Assembly (NCBI RefSeq): GCF_016482825.1
Contig: NZ_JAEMNV010000011.1
Span: 62,001 to 126,000, forward strand
Length of the DNA stretch: 64,000 nt
Origin: Antrihabitans stalagmiti
GTDB lineage: Bacteria; Actinomycetota; Actinomycetes; Mycobacteriales; Mycobacteriaceae
Direction: 5' to 3'
The position numbers and the translations under genes are program-made. The notes below the pieces were generated by a model. The model searched no databases, was not told where the DNA came from, and saw nothing but the letters and a program-made list of their open reading frames with translations. Of the stretch, positions 42,914 to 52,059 are shown one piece after another; positions within the stretch are counted from its first letter, which is position 1; each line of letters begins with the position of its first letter.

Positions 42914-44533
42914 ATGCGTGGAGCCGAACTACTGATCGTCATCGTCGTCGCGGTGATCGTCGCCGGTCTTGCCGAACGCCGAAACCTGCAGGCGCCGTTG
43001 GTTCTTGTTGCCGTCGGCTCCGCGGCGTCGTTCATACCGGGCCTGCATCGGCTGGAGTTGGCGCCCGAGGTCATTCTCGGTGTCGTGCTGCCGCCGCTGC
43101 TGTACTCGACGGCGTTGAAGTTCTCACTCTTCAGTTTCCTGCGCAACGTGCGGTCGATACTTTCGCTCGGCATCGGCATGGTTGTGATCACGGCGCTTGC
43201 GGTCGGCTATTCGGCGGCCTGGCTCATCCCCGAGCTCACGCTCGGCGCCGCGCTTGTACTCGGCGCGGTTGTCGCACCGCCCGATGCGGTCACCGCTGCG
43301 GCGGTCGGGCAGAAGCTCGGGTTGCCTCGTCGGACGATGACGGTGCTGACCGGCGAAAGCCTCGTGAACGACGCCGCGGCGCTGACGTTGTTCACCGTTT
43401 TCGTCGCGATCGTCACCGGTACGAAAGGACTGGCGGCCGCACCGGGCTTGTTCTTCGTCTACAGCTCGGCGATCGGCCTCGCGGTCGGTTTCGTACTGTC
43501 GACGCTCGTCCGGTTCGCTCGGTCCCGAATCGACGATCCGTCGCTGGAAACCGTGCTCGGACTTGTCCTCCCGTTTGCTGCCTACTTGGCTGCCGAGGAG
43601 ATCAACGGCTCGGGTGTGCTCGCCGTCGTCATGGCGGGTTTCGCCATGGGCCACAACGCGACCGACGCTTCGGTCGGCACCCGTATCTCGGAACGCCAGG
43701 TCTGGAATACCGTCAGTCTGCTGCTCGAGACCTTCGTGTTCGCCTACATGGGCCTGCAGCTGAAGTTCGTCATCGACGACGTGCAGCGCGAGGGATTGCC
43801 GACCCACCACGTCTTCGCGTGGGCGCTTGTCATCCTGGTGATCGTCATTGCAATCCGACCGCTCACGATCGTGGCCGTCCGGGGTGTGCAGTGGGCGGTG
43901 TCGAAAACCCTCGGGCGACCACCGCGGCCGCTCGATTGGCGCCGCGACGTCATCGTCTCGTGGACCGGTATGCGTGGCGTCGTCACACTTGCGGCCGCGG
44001 GTGGTGTGCCACTTGCCGCGGGGTCGGAGGAGTTTCCTGGCCGCGGCGTGATCTTGGCGGTCGCGTTCGTCGTGGCGGTCGGCACCTTGTTGATCCAGGG
44101 CCTCACGCTGCCGGTCCTCATCCGTCGCCTCGGCGTCGACGGTGCGGCCGATGCCGCGTGGCTCGCCGACCAGCGTCACCTAGCGCGCAAGATCAGTTCG
44201 GACGCGGCCATAGCAACGCTCGAGGAGCTGAGGCAGCACCCACCGGCGAAACTCACCAAGGCCCAAACCGAGGCGATGACTCAGATCATGAAACGCTGGA
44301 CGTCGGCGCGTGCCGCCACCGAAGAAGCAGAACAAGCAGAAGAGGCGCAGGAACGTTCCGCTCGCAACGCCAAGTTCGGAGCAGCGCTGAATCAGCTGCG
44401 GCACCGGGTACAGACGGAACAGCGGCGCGCTCTCATCGCCGCGCGGGACGAACGAAAGCTCGACGACGATGTGATGCGCGAAGCGTTGGAAAATCTTGAC
44501 GCCGAGCAGGCAGCGACGCAGGCTCGGCTTTGA
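42914..44533 (+). CDS. Na+/H+ antiporter (CPA1/NhaP type)
   Basis: Cation/proton exchanger with about twelve transmembrane helices in residues 1-400 and a cytoplasmic Gln/Ala/Arg-rich helical tail (about 415-539). The core shows GAVVAPPDAVTAAAV near 115 and GESLVNDAAALTLF near 153, where the Asp of ND is the ion-binding residue, and SWTGMRGVVTLAAA near 353. 539 residues. In this window it adds to the salt-stress functions of the ect operon, though far from it. It is 51 bases upstream of pepN on the same strand. Confidence 0.93.
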   Translation: MRGAELLIVIVVAVIVAGLAERRNLQAPLVLVAVGSAASFIPGLHRLELAPEVILGVVLPPLLYSTALKFSLFSFLRNVRSILSLGIGMVVITALAVGYSAAWLIPELTLGAALVLGAVVAPPDAVTAAAVGQKLGLPRRTMTVLTGESLVNDAAALTLFTVFVAIVTGTKGLAAAPGLFFVYSSAIGLAVGFVLSTLVRFARSRIDDPSLETVLGLVLPFAAYLAAEEINGSGVLAVVMAGFAMGHNATDASVGTRISERQVWNTVSLLLETFVFAYMGLQLKFVIDDVQREGLPTHHVFAWALVILVIVIAIRPLTIVAVRGVQWAVSKTLGRPPRPLDWRRDVIVSWTGMRGVVTLAAAGGVPLAAGSEEFPGRGVILAVAFVVAVGTLLIQGLTLPVLIRRLGVDGAADAAWLADQRHLARKISSDAAIATLEELRQHPPAKLTKAQTEAMTQIMKRWTSARAATEEAEQAEEAQERSARNAKFGAALNQLRHRVQTEQRRALIAARDERKLDDDVMREALENLDAEQAATQARL

Positions 44534-44584
44534 CGGCCATACTCGATCCAGCACAACCGAACATACGACGTGAAGGGAACCCTT

Positions 44585-47164
44585 GTGGCGCCACCGAATT
44601 TGACGCGCGACCAAGCAGCGGAGCGATCCACGCTCCTGGCCGTCGACAACTACCGGATCGAACTCGATCTCACCGACGGCGCAGGCGGACCAGGTGAGAA
44701 GACCTTCTTCTCCCGGACAACGGTGACCTTCGACGCTATGCCTGGCGGCTACACGTTCGTCGACATCGTCGCTGCGGGCGTTCGTTCGGCGACGCTGAAC
44801 GGAAAGTCGATCGACGTGAGCGACTACAACGAGTCGACAGGCATCGAGCTGCGAGATCTGGCTCAGCGCAACGAACTCGTCGTCGAAGCGGATTGCGAGT
44901 ACTCCCATACCGGCGAGGGCCTGCACCGGTTCGTCGATACGACCGACGACAGCGTGTACCTGTATTCACAGTTCGAGACCGCGGACGCGAAGCGGATGTT
45001 CGCCTGCTTCGACCAGCCCGACCTCAAGGCCACCTTCGATCTGACCGTTGCGGCTCCCAACGGCTGGAAGGTGATCTCGAATTCGGCGACGCTCGGCAAC
45101 GACGGCGGCGCAGCCGACAAGCATCACTTCGCGACGACACCGAAGATGAGCACCTACCTCGTCGCATTGATCGCCGGACCGTACGCGCACTGGAGTGACA
45201 GCTACACCGACGAACACGGCACGATTCCGTTGCGGATCTTCTGCAGAGCTTCACTCGCCGAGCACATGGACGCGGAGCGACTGTTCACCGAGACCAAGCA
45301 GGGCTTCGAGTTCTACCACCGCAACTTCGGCACACCGTACGCATTCGGCAAGTACGACCAACTCTTCGTGCCCGAATTCAATGCCGGCGCAATGGAAAAC
45401 GCAGGCGCAGTGACGTTCCTCGAGGACTACGTCTTCAGGTCCAAGGTCACGCGCTACTCCTACGAACGCCGCGCCGAGACCGTGCTGCACGAGATGGCGC
45501 ACATGTGGTTCGGCGACCTCGTGACCATGACGTGGTGGGACGACCTCTGGCTCAACGAGTCGTTTGCGACGTTCGCCTCGGTGCTGTGCCAGGCGGAGGC
45601 GACCGAATACGTCAATGCGTGGACGACGTTCGCCAACGTCGAGAAGGCGTGGGCATACCGGCAGGACCAATTGCCGTCGACCCATCCGATCGCCGCCGAC
45701 ATTCCCGATCTTGCTGCGGTGGAAGTGAACTTCGACGGCATCACCTACGCGAAGGGCGCAAGCGTCCTCAAGCAGTTGGTCGCATACGTCGGGCTCGAGC
45801 CATTCCTTGCGGGGCTGCGCGATTACTTCACCGAGCATGCCTTCGGCAACGCCACCTTCAGCGATCTGCTGTCCGCGCTCGAAAAGTCCTCCGGCCGTGA
45901 TCTTTCCGACTGGGGTTCGCAGTGGCTGCGGACCACGGGCCTCAACACACTGCGCCCGGAGTTCGAGACCGACGCCGACGGCAACTTCACGTCTTTCGCT
46001 GTCGTGCAGGACGGTGCCGCGCCCGGCGCCGGCGAGCGTCGTGTGCATCGCCTCGCCGTTGGTGTCTACGACGACACAGACGGGAAACTGTTGCGCACCA
46101 ATCGCGTCGAACTCGATGTCGAAGCAGTCGAACGCACCGAGGTCCCCGAGCTGATCGGCACGCCACGCGGCAAGTTCGTTCTCGTCAACGACGACGACCT
46201 CACCTATTGCTCGGTGCGGCTCGACCCCGATTCGCTTGCCGTTCTGATCGACCGCATCGGCGACATCGGCGAACCCCTCCCCCGGACCCTCGCCTGGTCG
46301 GCGGCATGGGAGATGACGCGCCAGGCGGAGATGAAGGCGCGCGATTTCGTCTCGCTCGTCCAGCGTGGCATCGGAACCGAGACCGAAGTCGGTGTGGTGC
46401 AGCGGATTCTGCTCCAAGCCCAGACCGCGATCGGCGCGTATGCCGATCCTGAATGGGCAGCGACGCAGGGTTGGCCGAATTTCGCCAATCGTCTGCTGGA
46501 GCTTGCCCGTGAGGCAGAGGCCGGTTCGGATCATCAGCTCGCATTCGTGAATGCACTGACGTCGTCGCTGCTGTCGGATTGGCATGTCGAGGTCATCCAG
46601 GAACTTCTGGATGCCGATCCCGCGACGCTTGGCCTACCCGGACTCGTCATCGACACCGACCTGCGCTGGAAACTCGTCTATGCGCTCGCTGCGGCGGGCG
46701 AAATCGATTCCGACGGTGTCGCAACGCCGTTCATCGATGCCGAGGTGCAGCGTGATCCGACCGCGGCAGGCAAGCGGCAAGGTGGCATGGCCGCTGCCGC
46801 ACGACCGCAGGCCGACGTCAAGGCAGATGTGTGGTCGCGCGTCGTCTCCGACGACACGATCCCGAACATCACCGCTCGGGCCATCATCGGCGGCTTCGCA
46901 CCGCACGGCCAGGGTGAGCTGTTGGCGCCGTACCTCGCGAAGTACTTCGACGACATCACCGACGTCTGGGCGCGTCGGTCGAGCGAAGTCGCTCAGACCG
47001 TCGTCATCGGGCTGTACCCGTCGTGGGCGGTGAGCGACGAAGCAGTCGCTGCTGCAGACGAATTCCTCGCTGGTGACCATCCGCCGGCGCTGCGTCGTCT
47101 CGTCGTCGAAGGCCGCGCCGGAACGGTTCGTTCACTGAAGGCGCGGGCCTTCGACAGCGAGTAA
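44585..47164 (+). CDS. pepN: Aminopeptidase N
   Basis: M1-family zinc aminopeptidase that removes N-terminal residues from peptides in the cytosol. GTG 44585 behind AAGGGA gives 859 residues with the start APPNLTRDQAAERS. GAMEN exopeptidase motif with Glu271, zinc site HEMAH (His302, Glu303, His306) and third ligand Glu325 in WLNESFATF. The C-terminal half is the ERAP1-like helical domain. Matches Rv2467 in position next to the Rv2466c-type gene, but here an oxidoreductase and an antiporter gene intervene. Confidence 0.96.
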   Translation: MAPPNLTRDQAAERSTLLAVDNYRIELDLTDGAGGPGEKTFFSRTTVTFDAMPGGYTFVDIVAAGVRSATLNGKSIDVSDYNESTGIELRDLAQRNELVVEADCEYSHTGEGLHRFVDTTDDSVYLYSQFETADAKRMFACFDQPDLKATFDLTVAAPNGWKVISNSATLGNDGGAADKHHFATTPKMSTYLVALIAGPYAHWSDSYTDEHGTIPLRIFCRASLAEHMDAERLFTETKQGFEFYHRNFGTPYAFGKYDQLFVPEFNAGAMENAGAVTFLEDYVFRSKVTRYSYERRAETVLHEMAHMWFGDLVTMTWWDDLWLNESFATFASVLCQAEATEYVNAWTTFANVEKAWAYRQDQLPSTHPIAADIPDLAAVEVNFDGITYAKGASVLKQLVAYVGLEPFLAGLRDYFTEHAFGNATFSDLLSALEKSSGRDLSDWGSQWLRTTGLNTLRPEFETDADGNFTSFAVVQDGAAPGAGERRVHRLAVGVYDDTDGKLLRTNRVELDVEAVERTEVPELIGTPRGKFVLVNDDDLTYCSVRLDPDSLAVLIDRIGDIGEPLPRTLAWSAAWEMTRQAEMKARDFVSLVQRGIGTETEVGVVQRILLQAQTAIGAYADPEWAATQGWPNFANRLLELAREAEAGSDHQLAFVNALTSSLLSDWHVEVIQELLDADPATLGLPGLVIDTDLRWKLVYALAAAGEIDSDGVATPFIDAEVQRDPTAAGKRQGGMAAAARPQADVKADVWSRVVSDDTIPNITARAIIGGFAPHGQGELLAPYLAKYFDDITDVWARRSSEVAQTVVIGLYPSWAVSDEAVAAADEFLAGDHPPALRRLVVEGRAGTVRSLKARAFDSE

Positions 47165-47176
47165 GGGATAACGCGC

Positions 47177-48589
47177 TCAGGCGCTGAGCCTTCTGGCATT
47201 ACGAGCTCGGACGCGTTCGCGAATCGTCGTCGGTTCCGAATTGCGTCCGAGCTTGCGGCCGAGCACTACCTTGCCCGCGGCCCGTGCGAGAGCCACAAAG
47301 CCTCGAATGGCGCTTGGATTCAATGCCATCGAGAGCACTGTCTTGGTGCCTGCGTCCGGCAGCGCACGTCCCGCGAACCGATCCGACAACCAGTCGAGAA
47401 CGGTCGGCGCGGCTAGGACCATCAACGACAGGTGTTCGCTGCACCGGTCGCGGCGGTAGGTGACGTGTGCGCCACCGTCGACGTAGCGATTCACCTGACC
47501 GTCGACATCCTCGATATGGATGATCTGGTCGTGGATCGGCTGGACGACGAACAGCGGGCAGGTCGGGGTGCGTTCCCCGAGGCGGATATCTTCGAAGACC
47601 TCGAGCACCTCGGGCGTGGCGAGCAGGTCAGCGAGCGGAATATCTGTGTAATCGTCGAAATCGTCGCGGGCGAAACGGACGATCGCGGCGACGGTACCGA
47701 GTTTCTCGATCAGATCGAGCTTGCGGAGACCGTCGTTGTCGACGTGCTGCTCTATCACCTTGTCGAGCCCCGGGTAGATGTGCCGCAGGCCCGCGACGAC
47801 GAGAGCCGGAAGCCCCGCATGGAACGTGCCGTTGAGCCGAATGAACGTCTGGCCCGGATCACCGACCGGTGCGCCGAGGGCAGCGCCGACGATGTCGAGC
47901 TCCGGTGCGTAGTCGGGTGCCATCTCGACGACCCACGAACTGGCCATACCGCCGCCGGAATAGCCCCACACACCCACCGGGGTGTCGTCGCGAAGGCCGA
48001 GCGGGCCGAATCCGAGTGCGGCACGGATGCCGTCGAGGACCCGGTAGCCCGGCTCGCGTGCCGCGCCGAAGTACCCGTTCTGCCCCTCGTGGTCCGCGAT
48101 GGAGACAACCCAACCACGGTCGAGCGCACTGGCGATGACCAGCAGTTCCAGCTGCGGCACGGCCCCGGGCGCCCAGGCGCCGCGGCGGAGCGCATACGAC
48201 GGAAACGCGCTGTCCGCGACAGCGTCGATCGCGCACTGGTAGGCGAGGAGCGGCCGATCGTCGCCGGGTTCCACGCCGGACGGCAGCAGCACGGTCGTGA
48301 TGCCTGCTTCGGCAACGCCGTTGAGATCGGACGTGCGGTAGAGCAGCTGCCAGGCGGTGATCTGCTGACGGATGACGCCGAGAAAGGCCAACTCCACCTC
48401 GCGACTGCGCAGCAACGTGCCTTCGGGCAGAGTGGCGAAACCGCTCGGCGGATCGTAGAAGGGATCGTGTGCAGGCAGGCGCGGCCGACCCGTCGGCTTC
48501 GGCAGTGTCGGTTCGGGTGTCCACCCGGAGTTCACATCAACTCGGACGCTCAATGCAGGCTCTCTTCGGTCGGTCCGTGTCCTCGGCAT
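47177..48589 (-). CDS. Secretory-lipase-family alpha/beta hydrolase
   Basis: A 470-residue esterase or lipase of the LIP family (as in Candida secretory lipases and many mycolata proteins). The nucleophile elbow is GYSGGG near residue 213 (VGVWGYSGGGMASSW); HDQIIHIEDVDGQ near 374 is the likely acid region and GGAHVTY may contain the catalytic His. No clear signal peptide is seen from the ATG at 48589, so it may be cytosolic or use a later start. Substrate probably acylglycerols or esters. Divergent from the GntR gene. Confidence 0.82.
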   Translation of the reverse strand: MPRTRTDRREPALSVRVDVNSGWTPEPTLPKPTGRPRLPAHDPFYDPPSGFATLPEGTLLRSREVELAFLGVIRQQITAWQLLYRTSDLNGVAEAGITTVLLPSGVEPGDDRPLLAYQCAIDAVADSAFPSYALRRGAWAPGAVPQLELLVIASALDRGWVVSIADHEGQNGYFGAAREPGYRVLDGIRAALGFGPLGLRDDTPVGVWGYSGGGMASSWVVEMAPDYAPELDIVGAALGAPVGDPGQTFIRLNGTFHAGLPALVVAGLRHIYPGLDKVIEQHVDNDGLRKLDLIEKLGTVAAIVRFARDDFDDYTDIPLADLLATPEVLEVFEDIRLGERTPTCPLFVVQPIHDQIIHIEDVDGQVNRYVDGGAHVTYRRDRCSEHLSLMVLAAPTVLDWLSDRFAGRALPDAGTKTVLSMALNPSAIRGFVALARAAGKVVLGRKLGRNSEPTTIRERVRARNARRLSA

Positions 48590-48698
48590 GCAAGTGCAGC
48601 TCCGAAGGCGTGCGTCGGGAATCGTGCGGCTGACACAGGTGTCAGTCCTTCGATGCTAACAGCGCCGCTCACAAACGGTACACCCGTACACTGAACAA

Positions 48699-48713
48699 AC
48701 TGGTACAATCAGT
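48699..48713. promoter_or_regulatory. FadR/GntR-type operator candidate
   Basis: ACTGGTACAATCAGT, which contains TGGTacaATCA, one mismatch from the FadR-subfamily pattern TGGTnnnACCA. It overlaps a TTGACA -35-like hexamer (48713-48718) and lies between the lipase and GntR genes. Confidence 0.45.
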
Positions 48714-48747
48714 TGACAAGTTGACCTCTAGCCGTCATCCTCTGTTC

Positions 48748-49446
48748 ATGTCGATCAGCCCGATCCCTCGCGCCGCCCTGTCCGACGCCGTATTCGGCAG
48801 ACTGGTCGACGAAATCCTGTCCGGCCGGTTGCTGCCCGATGACGCATTGCCTGCCGAGCGCGATCTCGCCGAGACATTCGAGGTCAATCGCCACGCAGTC
48901 CGGGAGGCACTCAAGCGGGTTCAGCAGACCGGCTTGATCCGGATCACGCAGGGCGGCAAGACCCGAGTACTGGATTGGCGATCGAACGCCGGACTCGATG
49001 TTCTTGTCGCATTGACCCACTCGGGTGTCGTGCCACCGATTCGACTACTGCGCGACATGGCCGAGATGCGCCGATCGGTCGGTACCGATGGGGCGCGACT
49101 GTGCGCCGAGCGCGCGACGGATTCCCAACTCGCCCTCGTTGCCACCAGCGCCGATCGCTACCCCGTCGGCACCTGCACGTTCGCCGAACTCAGCGCTATC
49201 GACCGGACCTTCTGGACCGCCGTCATCGACGGTTCGGACAATCTGGCCTATCGCCTCGGTCTCAACACGATCGTCGGTGCGATCGACGAAATCGGTGCAC
49301 ACCACCTGACCGGATTTCCCGCCGAACTCGCCGACCGTGACGCGCACATCGCCTTGGCCGACCGCATCGTCGCGCGGGATGGCCTGGCCGCTCGCGATCT
49401 CGCAGAACAACTATTGGGGCGCGTCGTCGTCGCCCTGGACAACTAG
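48748..49446 (+). CDS. GntR-family (FadR-type) regulator
   Basis: A 232-residue transcription factor with an N-terminal winged helix (VFGRLVDEILSGRLLPDDAL then LPAERDLAETFEVNRHAVREALKRVQQTGLI, residues about 13-70) and a helical FCD-type ligand domain. The effector is unknown; FadR relatives often sense acyl-CoA or organic acids. ATG 48748 is chosen over TTG 48721. It stands between a divergent lipase gene and a downstream desaturase-like gene (31-base gap) and probably controls them. Confidence 0.88.
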   Translation: MSISPIPRAALSDAVFGRLVDEILSGRLLPDDALPAERDLAETFEVNRHAVREALKRVQQTGLIRITQGGKTRVLDWRSNAGLDVLVALTHSGVVPPIRLLRDMAEMRRSVGTDGARLCAERATDSQLALVATSADRYPVGTCTFAELSAIDRTFWTAVIDGSDNLAYRLGLNTIVGAIDEIGAHHLTGFPAELADRDAHIALADRIVARDGLAARDLAEQLLGRVVVALDN

Positions 49447-49477
49447 CGACCGAGTACTCCACACAGAAGGATGAACG

Positions 49478-50308
49478 ATGTTCGACCTGATCCTGCACGC
49501 CATTCCCGTCTTCGCCATCTGCCTTGCGCTGGAAGCTGTTTCGTTCCACTTCCTGCCGGACGACGACGAAAAGGGTTACGAACTTCGCGACGCGACGACG
49601 AGCCTGTCGATGGGCCTCGGCCAGGTGTTCATCAACATCGGCTGGAAACTCGTCGTCCTTGCCGTCTTCGCCGCCGCCTACTCGGTGGCACCGTTTCACC
49701 TACCGGCCGACAACCCACTCGTCTGGGTCGCGCTCTTTTTCGCTGACGACTTCGCCTACTACTGGTATCACCGACTGCACCACGAGGTCCGCGTGCTGTG
49801 GGGCTCGCACGTCGTCCATCATTCGAGCCAGTTCTACAACCTCAGCACCGCGCTACGCCAAACCTGGACACCGATGACGGCACTACCGTTCTGGCTGCCT
49901 CTCGCATTCCTCGGATTCTCGCCGTGGATGATCCTGACCCAGCAGGCCATCAGCCTCGTCTACCAGTTCTTCCTGCACACCGAGCGAGTTCAGAAGCTGC
50001 CGCGGCCGTTGGAGTTCGTCCTCAACACGCCGTCGCATCATCGCGTCCATCACGGTTCGAACCCCGAATACCTCGACACGAACTACGGCGGAATTCTGAT
50101 CGTCTGGGACCGGCTTTTCGGTACCTTCGAACCGGAGGGTGCGCGGGTTCGGTACGGATTGACGAAGAACATCGAGACCCACAATCCGGTGACAGTTGCG
50201 TTCGGCGAATACCGCAACATCGTTCGCGACGTACGCACCGCGACCGACTGGCGGGCCCGCTTCGGCTACGTCTTCCGTGGACCCGGCTGGACCCCGACAG
50301 CCCAGTAG
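49478..50308 (+). CDS. Sterol desaturase / fatty acid hydroxylase family protein
   Basis: Membrane di-iron oxygenase of 276 residues. The three histidine boxes are present: HRLHH near residue 96, HVVHH near 110, and HHRVHH near 188, plus several transmembrane segments (about 5-25, 48-70, 80-95, 130-155). It may hydroxylate or desaturate a sterol, carotenoid or fatty acid; the substrate is not known. AAGGA ribosome-binding site. Likely in one operon with the GntR gene before and the glycosyltransferase after (42-base gap). Confidence 0.88.
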   Translation: MFDLILHAIPVFAICLALEAVSFHFLPDDDEKGYELRDATTSLSMGLGQVFINIGWKLVVLAVFAAAYSVAPFHLPADNPLVWVALFFADDFAYYWYHRLHHEVRVLWGSHVVHHSSQFYNLSTALRQTWTPMTALPFWLPLAFLGFSPWMILTQQAISLVYQFFLHTERVQKLPRPLEFVLNTPSHHRVHHGSNPEYLDTNYGGILIVWDRLFGTFEPEGARVRYGLTKNIETHNPVTVAFGEYRNIVRDVRTATDWRARFGYVFRGPGWTPTAQ

Positions 50309-50350
50309 CGTCGTTGACCGCGTCGCGACGCGTCCGATAGCGTCGATGTA

Positions 50351-51214
50351 ATGCCCGTACCAACACTTTCGGTTGTCATACCCGCATACAACGAAGAGCA
50401 CTACATCGGACCGTGCCTCGATGCCCTCCTCACCCAGGAGGACGACCTCCACGAAATCATCGTCGTCGACAACAATTCGACCGATGCGACCGCGGAGGTC
50501 GTTCGCCGCTATCTAGCTGATCATCCGAAATTGACCTACCTCAACGAGGAGCGGCAAGGCGTCGCCTTCGCACGCAATCTCGGGTTCGACACTGCCACAG
50601 GCGAAATCCTCGGCCGCATCGACGCGGACTCCCGGGTCTACCCCAACTGGACCTCGACGGTCCTCGAGTTCTTCCAACGCGATGGCATCGAATCCGTCGG
50701 CGGTATAAGCGGTTTGAACAACTCCTACGACTCGCCGTACCGAAAGCTCAAGGGCTGGTTCGTCGATCGCCAGGTCCGCCTCGGTGCCATGGGCGGTGAT
50801 CGAGAGATCAGGAATCTGCACGGCGCGAACATGGCCATTCGAAAGTCGACGTGGATCGAAGTTCGCGATGCGACGAGCACCGACAGAGAGATCCACGAAG
50901 ACCTCGACCTCGCACTGTGCATCCGCGCAAAGGACATCTTGATCCTGCAGCTGTCGGACATGCGTGTGGACATTTCCCCGCGCCGGGCCTACACACCGCC
51001 ACGCGAGTTCACGAGCTACATAGATTCCGGTACGAAGACCTTCGAATTGCACGGCATGATGACGCCGCTGATCGAGAAGGCGCTACGGCAACACAGGAAG
51101 TACCACGTCTTCGTCTACCTGACACATCGTCCGTACGACCCCGACCTCGGCAGGTTCTCGCTGCGCCGGTTGTTCAAGGGTCCGAAGTCGCGCAAGCTGC
51201 CCATAAGCAGCTGA
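50351..51214 (+). CDS. Family 2 glycosyltransferase
   Basis: A 287-residue GT-A-fold glycosyltransferase. VVIPAYNEEHYI near residue 8, VVDNNSTDAT near 38, ARNLGFDTATGEILGRIDADSR near 74 with the metal-binding DAD motif, and EDLDLALCIRA near 178 as the acceptor/catalytic part. No membrane helix is clear, so it is soluble or peripheral. Sugar and acceptor unknown; an envelope glycan or glycolipid is plausible given the lipase and desaturase neighbours. Confidence 0.88.
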   Translation: MPVPTLSVVIPAYNEEHYIGPCLDALLTQEDDLHEIIVVDNNSTDATAEVVRRYLADHPKLTYLNEERQGVAFARNLGFDTATGEILGRIDADSRVYPNWTSTVLEFFQRDGIESVGGISGLNNSYDSPYRKLKGWFVDRQVRLGAMGGDREIRNLHGANMAIRKSTWIEVRDATSTDREIHEDLDLALCIRAKDILILQLSDMRVDISPRRAYTPPREFTSYIDSGTKTFELHGMMTPLIEKALRQHRKYHVFVYLTHRPYDPDLGRFSLRRLFKGPKSRKLPISS

Positions 51215-51218
51215 CTGC

Positions 51219-51262
51219 TCGAGCGCGGTCGATGGGCCTACGCACCCCTCGACCGCGCTCGA
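51219..51262. terminator. Bidirectional terminator hairpin
   Basis: TCGAGCGCGGTCGA (51219-51232) and TCGACCGCGCTCGA (51249-51262), a perfect 14-bp stem with a 16-base loop, between the convergent glycosyltransferase and DUF5130 genes. Confidence 0.75.
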
Positions 51263-51273
51263 ACGCGAAGCGC

Positions 51274-51747
51274 CTATGGAGCCTTGATTGCTGCGCTCAT
51301 CACGCGGACGGCAGCGACGATCCCGTCGATGAGATCACCGGCCCCGAACGACGCGACGGCTGCGGTGACGCCGAGCTGCGCAACACGATCGTTGACGCGA
51401 GCCGCGACAGCTTTGCCGGACCGAATCTCGACCACTCTCTGATTGGGCGATACCGCGATCAGAGCCGAGCGTTCGAACTCCGGCGTCGTCGGAAACAGCT
51501 CGTCTGCGCCCGCGGCAGGGTTGTTGCCGAGATCGCCGAGGTAGACGTTGAATCGGACCTTGGTCGACCGCGTCGCATCGGTGAGCGCGTTGTCGAGCCT
51601 GACCATTTCCATATCCGTGAACGGCAGTTCCGGGAACTCCTCGCCTGCGCGATGAACTGCGGATACGCGTCCGCTCGCTGTCACGACCGAGCCGAGCGGC
51701 AGCTCCGATTCGACGACCGCGGGGTAATGCTGGCTACCACTTGCCAC
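51274..51747 (-). CDS. DUF5130 protein (Rv2468c family)
   Basis: A 157-residue protein with a TPM-like alpha/beta domain: FTDMEMVRLDNALTDATRST near 43, RFNVYLGDLG near 65 and VVEIRSGKAVAARVNDRVAQLG near 105, then a hydrophobic C-terminal segment (about 125-155) that may touch the membrane. Function unknown. GTG start behind GGAGGTAAGG overlaps the ctaJ end by 14 bases, so the two are coupled. Matches the gene next to pepN in mycobacteria, but displaced by a four-gene insertion here. Confidence 0.83.
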   Translation of the reverse strand: MASGSQHYPAVVESELPLGSVVTASGRVSAVHRAGEEFPELPFTDMEMVRLDNALTDATRSTKVRFNVYLGDLGNNPAAGADELFPTTPEFERSALIAVSPNQRVVEIRSGKAVAARVNDRVAQLGVTAAVASFGAGDLIDGIVAAVRVMSAAIKAP

Positions 51748-51994
51748 TTCCCTTACCTCCGATCAAGTCTGCGGGGGCGGCCGCGATCGCAGCATGCCCG
51801 CCATGGTGGCCGTGCGAGGTGACCTCGTCGGTCGCGCTCCACAACACCGGTGCGTGTGTCCACGACTTGCCGAGGTCGTAGTGCTCCGGATGCTTACCCG
51901 GTATCGGGTTGCTGAGGTAGGAAAGCCCACCTACGACCGCTATGACCAGGAGGGGTATCCCTCCGAAAATCAGCGTTGTCTCGAGAATGCTCAC
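51734..51994 (-). CDS. ctaJ: aa3-type cytochrome oxidase accessory subunit CtaJ
   Basis: An 86-residue protein with one N-terminal transmembrane helix (TLIFGGIPLLVIAVVGGLSYL, about 7-26) followed by a polar part with PGKHPEHYDLGKSWTHAPVLW, typical of the CtaJ subunit seen in the mycobacterial III2-IV2 respiratory supercomplex. A His/Gly/Ala-rich tail follows. GTG start. It lies beside DUF5130, the same pairing as in mycobacteria as far as I recall. The structural cta genes are not in the window. Confidence 0.72.
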   Translation of the reverse strand: MSILETTLIFGGIPLLVIAVVGGLSYLSNPIPGKHPEHYDLGKSWTHAPVLWSATDEVTSHGHHGGHAAIAAAPADLIGGKGSGKW

Positions 51995-52059
51995 GCACCA
52001 AACCTAGTCGAGAGATCCGCTGATTCCTATCGAAACGTGTCGAAACGTGCCCAAACCTG

